In this document: piece after piece, positions 58,714 through 64,000 of the stretch
Layout: every line of letters starts with the position of its first letter
Position numbering within the stretch: the stretch's first letter is position 1
Source of the DNA: Lentilactobacillus raoultii
GTDB taxonomy: Bacteria; Bacillota; Bacilli; Lactobacillales; Lactobacillaceae
Length of the DNA: 64,000 nt
Assembly (NCBI RefSeq): GCF_900411375.1
Contig: NZ_LS422984.1
Location: forward strand, 150,510-214,509
Direction: 5' to 3'
Notes under the pieces: model-generated
What the model saw: the letters and a program-made list of their open reading frames with translations, nothing else
Told to the model about the DNA's origin: nothing
The model's database searches: none
Translations under genes and position numbers: made by a program

Positions 58714-60090
58714 TTGGAGAATCAAAATGACGATCATCAGTTTTCACGTGGCTTAAAAAATCGTCACGTTCAATTAATTGCTTTAGGAGGAACGATTGGA
58801 ACCGGTTTGTTCTTGGGAGCTGGTCAATCAATTCATCTCGCTGGACCGTCAATTATTCTCGCTTATTTACTTGCGGGTTTTGCCTGTTTTCTATTAATGC
58901 GAGCCTTGGGTGAACTACTATTATCAGATTTAAGCGGTAATTCGTTTGTCTTTTTTATTAAAAAATATTTGGGCGATAAAGCCGGTTTTGTCATTGGCTG
59001 GACCTATTGGACCTGTTGGATTTCGATTGCGATGGCTGATTTAACCGCTACGGGACTCTATGTTCAATTCTGGTTTCCAAAAATTCCCGTGTGGCTAACC
59101 GGTTTAGTTATTTTAACAGTTTTATTTCTGGTTAATATCATTGCTGTCTCTGCCTTTGGTGAAACAGAATTTTGGTTGTCAATCATTAAAATCGCGGCAA
59201 TTGTGGCGTTGATTGTCATTGGCATCGTTTTAGTGTTGGTTCATTACAAAACACCCTATGGTCACGCTCAGGTAAGCAATATTTTAAGTGGTGGCTTTTT
59301 TGCGAATGGTGCTTCCGGTTTTTTTCTTTCCTTCCAAATGGTTTTATTCGGATTTGCTGGAATTGAAATGATTGGGATGACGGCTTCTGAAACTCAAGAT
59401 CCGGAGGTCACAATTCCAAAAAGTATTAATGAAGTGCCCACGCGTGTCCTACTTTTTTACGTTGGATCACTATTAGCATTGATGAGCATTTTCCCGTGGC
59501 AAAATGTTTCGCCAACATCCAGTCCGTTTGTACAAGTTTTCTCCGGGATTGGTATTCGCTCGGCGGCGACAATTATCAACTTTGTTGTATTGACGGCGTC
59601 AATTTCGGCTTGTAATAGTTCAATTTTTACAACGGGACGAATGATGTTTTCATTGACTTATAATGGGCAATCTAAATTTCATCGAACAGTTGGTAAACTA
59701 TCGCGACGGCAAATCCCGTTTAATGCCATTTTATTTTCGACCTTTGTCATCGCATTAATCGTTGTGCTGAGTATTTTAATGCCTGGCGATGTGTTTAGCT
59801 TTATTTCGAGTGTCACCACCACGTGTTTCTTATTTGTTTGGGGAATGATTGTGTTAGCACATATTAAGTACAGAAAGCTTGCTAAAAAAAGGATTTCTGC
59901 TAAAAAGCTGGAATTTAAAATGCCATTTTACCCGTTTTCTGATTATTTTGTATTGGCATTTCTCGTATTTGTGGGAATTGTTCTGCTTTTTAAGACCGAC
60001 ACGTTGGTTGCGTTGCTTGGTTCAATAATTTGGTTAACTATTTTATTTCTTGGTAAAACCTTTAAAAATAAAGTTGACTCAAAAAGTTAG
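58714..60090 (+). CDS. APC-superfamily amino-acid permease
   Basis: 458 aa, about 12 membrane helices. The N-terminal signature RHVQLIALGGTIGTGLFLGAG and the later ETQDPEVTIPKSI place it in the AAT family (AnsP/GabP/CycA-like). TTG start after TAGGAGGCG. The substrate cannot be told from sequence. Single gene between two look-alike terminators. Confidence 0.9.
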   Translation: MENQNDDHQFSRGLKNRHVQLIALGGTIGTGLFLGAGQSIHLAGPSIILAYLLAGFACFLLMRALGELLLSDLSGNSFVFFIKKYLGDKAGFVIGWTYWTCWISIAMADLTATGLYVQFWFPKIPVWLTGLVILTVLFLVNIIAVSAFGETEFWLSIIKIAAIVALIVIGIVLVLVHYKTPYGHAQVSNILSGGFFANGASGFFLSFQMVLFGFAGIEMIGMTASETQDPEVTIPKSINEVPTRVLLFYVGSLLALMSIFPWQNVSPTSSPFVQVFSGIGIRSAATIINFVVLTASISACNSSIFTTGRMMFSLTYNGQSKFHRTVGKLSRRQIPFNAILFSTFVIALIVVLSILMPGDVFSFISSVTTTCFLFVWGMIVLAHIKYRKLAKKRISAKKLEFKMPFYPFSDYFVLAFLVFVGIVLLFKTDTLVALLGSIIWLTILFLGKTFKNKVDSKS

Positions 60091-60101
60091 TCGTTTTTGA
60101 T

Positions 60102-60147
60102 AGAGGTTGGAACAAGATCGCTTTTGTTTCGGACCTCTATTATTTTC
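60102..60147 (+). terminator. Terminator-like hairpin after the permease
   Basis: AGAGGT (60102-60107) pairs with ACCTCT (60133-60138); AACAAG/CTTTTGTT pair inside. The T-run is broken, so it may be weak. Confidence 0.6.
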
Positions 60148-60224
60148 GTTATAATAACGGAAAATATAATGAGGCAGTGTTATGATAGTTAAGGTAATGG
60201 CTGTACTTGAAAGAAGAATGTTAT

Positions 60225-60833
60225 ATGCAATTTTTTACGGCTGATACTCATTTTTTTCATGAAAGATTACTTGGAATAAGTGAATTTGCGCCCAGACCAT
60301 TTTTGACAGTTGAAGATATGAATGACACAATTATCGAGAATTGGAATCGACGGGTTGGCAAAGATGACGTTGTTTATCATTTGGGAGATATTGCAATTTT
60401 GCATACCAAGCCGGAAAAAGAAGCCTATAAACGGATTTTTGAAATTTTAAAGCAATTAAACGGTAGGTTGGTTTTAATTAAGGGGAATCATGATTCCAGA
60501 AATTTGTTTAAATATCTGGCTAAACATAACTACTTGGTTGATAATCACCCTAAGTTTGAATTTCATGATGTGGGTGTTTTGATTAAAATGAATCATTGTC
60601 AGTATTATTTAACACATTATCCTATGATGATGGGGATTGTTAAACAGATTATTAACCTTCATGGTCATATTCATCATTACTCAGTACCAATTAAAGAAGA
60701 TATTAATGTCGGCGTTGATACACCGGAAGTTGACTATTTAAAGCATAAACCACCATTTGGAACACCCTTTTCTCAACAAGAAATTGAAGAAATGGTGGCT
60801 CAAAAACAAATAGATTTTGCAAAACGACATTGA
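60225..60833 (+). CDS. Calcineurin-type phosphoesterase
   Basis: 202 aa. Metal-binding strings ADTHFFH, HLGDIA, KGNHDSRN, THYPMM and LHGHIHHY follow each other in family order. The ATG at 60225 is favoured over the in-frame ATG at 60207. Looks like the small phage- or YfcE-type metallophosphoesterases; substrate unknown. yunD-like gene follows 12 bp downstream. Confidence 0.82.
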   Translation: MQFFTADTHFFHERLLGISEFAPRPFLTVEDMNDTIIENWNRRVGKDDVVYHLGDIAILHTKPEKEAYKRIFEILKQLNGRLVLIKGNHDSRNLFKYLAKHNYLVDNHPKFEFHDVGVLIKMNHCQYYLTHYPMMMGIVKQIINLHGHIHHYSVPIKEDINVGVDTPEVDYLKHKPPFGTPFSQQEIEEMVAQKQIDFAKRH

Positions 60834-60845
60834 TAGGTGGAACTC

Positions 60846-62237
60846 ATGACGGAAAAAATAACAATTTTGCACACTAATGATCTGCATTCGCATTTTGAAA
60901 ATTGGCCACGAATTCGTAGATATATATTAGAAACTCGAAAAAAATTATTAAACGAAAAGAATTCATCTGTCATTACCGTGGATTTAGGCGATGCTGTTGA
61001 CCGGGTCCACCCCCTAACAGAAGTAACTAACGGTCAAGCTAATGTTGAATTACTTAACCAGATCCACTATGATGCAGTGACAATTGGCAATAATGAAGGG
61101 TTAACTAATACGCATGAGCAACTGAATCGACTATATAACGATGCTAATTTTGATATAGTTCTTGGAAACTTATTGGATATGAAAACAAAGTTAATGCCCA
61201 AATGGTCTCAGCCAGCAAAACTCATGACAACCTCTAATGGCACTAAAATTTTAATTTTGGGGCTAACTGCACCATATTCATTGACTTATCCAATCCTGGG
61301 CTGGCGACCAATTGAACCTGAAAAGGTCTTACCGAGATTATTGAAACGATATGCTGGCCAATATGATTTAGTAGTGTTACTTTCCCATTTAGGGCTACCA
61401 GAGGATCAATTGTTGGCTCGTAAATTTCCACAGCTGAATGTTATTATTGGTTCTCATACACACCATTTATTGATTCACGGACAGCGGGTTAATCAATCTT
61501 TACTGGCAGCGGCTGAAAAGTGGGGACACTATATCGGCCAAATCACGTTAACAGTGGATTCAAATCATAAATTGGTTGATAGTCAAGCCATGGTTATTCA
61601 GACAAATACTTTACCCGAAAAATCAACTGACAAAGCTGAAATCAAAAATTATGAAGAAACTGGCGAAAAATTATTAGCCAGAAATAAATTGGCCAGAATT
61701 AAAACGCCAATGACTACGAATTTAATTGGTCATTCTCGTTTGGTAAATGAAGGCCTGCACGCAATTATGGAGAAAGCTGGAACACGAGCCGGCATTTTAA
61801 GCTCAGGGTTGTTTCTTCGTAACTTACCTGAAGGGTTGGTTGATCGAAATGAATTGCATCAAATGCTGCCGCATGCAATGCATGTGATGCGAGTAACGCT
61901 GGGTGGGTATGATCTATGGCGATTAATTAAGGAAATGGAAAAAAATCGAAACTTTTTAGTTAAATTTCCCCAAAAAGGAATGGGCTTTCGAGGGAAGGTT
62001 TTTGGTGAGTTGCATTATAGTGGGTTACGCTATGATTCAGATGCCGGCCAACTTTTTTACCATGAAGAATTAGTTTCGCCTGTTAAAAAGTATCAAGTTG
62101 CAATGCCGGATCACTATTTATTTATTCCTTTTTTTCCAACTCTGGAAATTGTGGGTCATAATGAAATTTTATATGATCAAAACTTGAGAGATGTCTTCGG
62201 TGATTACATGGCAAAACATTATCCGATCAATGGTTGA
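60846..62237 (+). CDS. yunD: 5'-nucleotidase-like metallophosphatase (YunD type)
   Basis: 463 aa, no signal peptide, so cytoplasmic. Metal motifs ILHTNDLHSHFE (about residues 6-17), LGDAVDR, NNEG, and the SHLG/GSHTHH pair; the C-terminal domain of 5'-nucleotidases (about 290-463) follows. Start ATG 60846; the GTG at 60837 lies on the GGTGG ribosome-binding site. Likely a nucleotide phosphatase. Confidence 0.87.
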   Translation: MTEKITILHTNDLHSHFENWPRIRRYILETRKKLLNEKNSSVITVDLGDAVDRVHPLTEVTNGQANVELLNQIHYDAVTIGNNEGLTNTHEQLNRLYNDANFDIVLGNLLDMKTKLMPKWSQPAKLMTTSNGTKILILGLTAPYSLTYPILGWRPIEPEKVLPRLLKRYAGQYDLVVLLSHLGLPEDQLLARKFPQLNVIIGSHTHHLLIHGQRVNQSLLAAAEKWGHYIGQITLTVDSNHKLVDSQAMVIQTNTLPEKSTDKAEIKNYEETGEKLLARNKLARIKTPMTTNLIGHSRLVNEGLHAIMEKAGTRAGILSSGLFLRNLPEGLVDRNELHQMLPHAMHVMRVTLGGYDLWRLIKEMEKNRNFLVKFPQKGMGFRGKVFGELHYSGLRYDSDAGQLFYHEELVSPVKKYQVAMPDHYLFIPFFPTLEIVGHNEILYDQNLRDVFGDYMAKHYPING

Positions 62238-62251
62238 AGGGAGGCTTTAAG

Positions 62252-62845
62252 ATGGATCGAAAACAATTTGATGCATTAATTTCTGAGCAGGATTCCAAAA
62301 GGCGACCACTCGCCCAAATTAAACGTGAAACCGAAGATAAGTTTACTATTAATAATCATCAGTATACGGTTTCACTTGACTCACAAAATGGTTTTCAGTT
62401 TGATGAATTCGCTCGACGCTATAACCCTGCACTAAGCCAATATGATTATATTGTTGGCGATTGGGGATATGGCCAGTTACGGCTTAAGGGATTTTATAAT
62501 GATGATCGAGACATTGCGGGCGGCCCATTTATTGGTGAATTAAATGATTATTTACTTGAAGATATCAACTTTGGTGCGGCATATTTTGTCGTACATAATT
62601 TAGAAGCAAGGCCAATCATTCGTAAATCAAGAAATAATAAAAATTCCCGATCTCGTAATAACAATCGTCGGCGAGGTTCTAAAAACCACTCTCGGAACAG
62701 TCATCGTCGAAACAACCAACATGCATTTGTTGAACAAAAGGTTGCCCCGGTTAAGCCGCCGCTTCAAAAACGGAAAAATTTAGTTGTGAAGACTGAAGAA
62801 AGCGCCAATAAACACCATTTTATTATCCGAGAAAGTAAAAAATAA
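62252..62845 (+). CDS. yutD: YutD-like protein (DUF1027) with a basic tail
   Basis: 197 aa. The conserved core (about residues 35-110) includes FARRYNPALSQYDYIVGDWGYGQLRLKGF-like strings of DUF1027. From about residue 130 the chain turns into Arg/Asn/Ser-rich repeats and a Lys-rich end, unusual for short YutD. Function unknown. ATG at 62252 after GGGAGG. Followed by a HAD phosphatase, as in Bacillus (yutD near yutF). Confidence 0.85.
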   Translation: MDRKQFDALISEQDSKRRPLAQIKRETEDKFTINNHQYTVSLDSQNGFQFDEFARRYNPALSQYDYIVGDWGYGQLRLKGFYNDDRDIAGGPFIGELNDYLLEDINFGAAYFVVHNLEARPIIRKSRNNKNSRSRNNNRRRGSKNHSRNSHRRNNQHAFVEQKVAPVKPPLQKRKNLVVKTEESANKHHFIIRESKK

Positions 62846-62865
62846 AAATATGGAGGCAATAAGAG

Positions 62866-63642
62866 GTGGCAAAATCTTATAAGGGCTATTTGATTGATCT
62901 TGATGGAACGGTGTATGCGGGCAAAAAAAGAATTCCCGCTGCTAAAAGATTTATTGAGAGACTGCAAGCTCAAAAAATACCGTTCTTGTTTGTTACGAAT
63001 AATTCAACACAGCTGCCGCGAGATGTTGTTAAAAATTTGAGTGAAAATCATGATATTCATGTTGAACCGGACAATGTTTATACATCAGGGATGGCAACTG
63101 TGGATTTCATGAATGCTGATAAAAAAAGTCCAAACCCTTCAGTTTACATTGTTGGAGAAATTGGGCTTAAGCAAGTTATTCTGGCAAGTGGGTTTCGGCT
63201 TGAAGCTGATCATCCGGATTATGTTGTCGTTGGATTAGATTCGGATTTAACTTATGAGAAGCTCTCAGAGGCTGTCTTAGCAGTTCGAGCGGGGTCCCGG
63301 TTTATTGGGACTAACCCAGATACTAACATTCCTAAAGAACGCGGCATGATGCCTGGTGCGGGGTCAGTGGTTAAGTTTGTTGAATATGCTACCCAACAAG
63401 CACCCATTATGATTGGTAAACCACGGGCTCGGATTATCGAAAGTGCTTTAACCAAAATTGGCCTTAACAAAAAAGATGTTTTGATGGTCGGCGATAATTA
63501 TAATACTGATATTAAAGCCGGAATAAATGCTAATATTGATACATTAATCGTTTACACAGGGTTATCAACTAGAAAGCAAGTTCAAGCACAAGCAATTATG
63601 CCAACGTATCAGATTGATAGTTTAGATGAATGGCGGCTTTAA
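62866..63642 (+). CDS. HAD-superfamily phosphatase (NagD/YutF type)
   Basis: 258 aa. Motif I DLDGTVYAG (residues 9-17), motif II VTNNST, Lys motif IGKPRARI and motif IV GDNYNTDI are complete, with the C2 cap between. Probably a sugar- or nucleotide-phosphate phosphatase. GTG start after GGAGGCAATAAGAGG. Confidence 0.9.
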   Translation: MAKSYKGYLIDLDGTVYAGKKRIPAAKRFIERLQAQKIPFLFVTNNSTQLPRDVVKNLSENHDIHVEPDNVYTSGMATVDFMNADKKSPNPSVYIVGEIGLKQVILASGFRLEADHPDYVVVGLDSDLTYEKLSEAVLAVRAGSRFIGTNPDTNIPKERGMMPGAGSVVKFVEYATQQAPIMIGKPRARIIESALTKIGLNKKDVLMVGDNYNTDIKAGINANIDTLIVYTGLSTRKQVQAQAIMPTYQIDSLDEWRL

Positions 63643-64000
63643 ATTGAAATTAACAGCTCAACAAATCGGTATCGCATTAATCATTGTTCTTGGAAGCCTT
63701 TCATTTTCGATTTTTCTGACAATTAATTCAATTTGGCTATTTGATCTAAATAGTCATTTGTTTCATTTGTCAGCGGCAACCGGAATCTCCGCAGATAAGC
63801 TTCACGTCGTTTATCTGCGGATGATTAACTATATTCAAAATCCATTTGTTAAATCACTTAATCTAAAGTATTTTATTAGCTCTGATAATGGATTAAAACA
63901 TTTTCGTGATGTTCGCCATCTGGTGATTTTTAATAATATTGTGATGCTTATTCTAGGCCCATGTTCAATATGGATAATTCATCGCTTAAACAAAAAATCA
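63626..64000 (+). CDS. DUF1461 / TIGR01906 integral membrane protein, 5' part
   Basis: The reading frame is open to the window end (125 codons). It has a first hydrophobic helix from about residue 13 and the family signature GLKHFRDVRHL near residue 90, followed by a second helix. Start is either ATG 63626 (inside the HAD gene end) or TTG 63644, seven bases after GGCGG. The order yutD-HAD-DUF1461 is common in lactobacilli. Function unknown. Confidence 0.78.
   Translation, partial: MNGGFKLKLTAQQIGIALIIVLGSLSFSIFLTINSIWLFDLNSHLFHLSAATGISADKLHVVYLRMINYIQNPFVKSLNLKYFISSDNGLKHFRDVRHLVIFNNIVMLILGPCSIWIIHRLNKKS

Overview
The window looks like ordinary core chromosome from a low-to-moderate GC Gram-positive bacterium, most likely a member of the Lactobacillaceae (the former genus Lactobacillus). 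The support is gene content and order: iscS-thiI, valS-folC, mreBCD-minCD, an M16 peptidase pair followed by rodZ-pgsA-cinA-recA-rny-ymdB, mutS-mutL-ruvAB-queA-tgt-yajC-dinB, alaS-ireB-ruvX, zapA-cvpA-mutS2-trxA, murI-rdgB, pepQ/ccpA divergent, comGA-GG followed by a YtxK-type methyltransferase and ackA. T-box leaders, CcpA/cre control and LexA boxes of the CGAAC-N4-GTTCG type also fit this group. The species cannot be fixed from the sequence alone. I see no rRNA, tRNA, CRISPR array, prophage, insertion sequence or toxin-antitoxin locus. Nearly all genes lie on the + strand; the exceptions are yslB, an mscS-family gene and pepQ, each facing a neighbour across a bidirectional terminator.

Layout. 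0.1-3.1 kb: sulfur transfer to tRNA (cysteine desulfurase, ThiI) and thiol peroxidase. 3.1-7.5 kb: T-box-controlled valS, then folC. 7.6-11.6 kb: cell shape and septum placement (mreBCD, minCD). 11.6-14.3 kb: a polar amino-acid ABC transporter behind an unusual leader with one Stem I and two successive T-box antiterminator/terminator modules. 14.4-19.3 kb: M16 peptidase pair, RodZ-like protein, PgsA and a short CinA. 19.4-23.3 kb: recA, RNase Y, YmdB. 23.4-33.6 kb: mismatch repair, Holliday junction branch migration, queuosine synthesis, YajC and DNA polymerase IV. 33.7-36.1 kb: an NrnA-like DHH phosphoesterase and a CshB-like RNA helicase. 36.1-43.5 kb: T-box-controlled alaS, ireB-ruvX-DUF1292, then zapA-cvpA-mutS2. 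43.6-47.1 kb: trxA, yslB, murI, rdgB, a YfcE/YsnB-type phosphodiesterase gene broken by an in-frame stop, and a CBS-domain protein. 47.2-51.7 kb: mscS, two envelope-associated proteins, pepQ/ccpA. 51.8-58.5 kb: yebC, the full seven-gene comG operon, ytxK and ackA. 58.7-64.0 kb: amino-acid permease, two calcineurin-type phosphoesterases, yutD, a HAD phosphatase and the start of a DUF1461 membrane protein, cut by the window edge.

The genes fall into coherent programmes. DNA repair is tied together by three LexA-like boxes (recA, ruvA, dinB). Amino-acid supply and charging are tied together by three T-box leaders. The parts that stand out are regulatory rather than coding: the partly duplicated T box, nested inverted repeats around the rny promoter, a 13-bp perfect hairpin ahead of mscS, a two-tier hairpin between mreB and mreC, and a structured leader ahead of nrnA. 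I did not find a convincing new multi-gene system.
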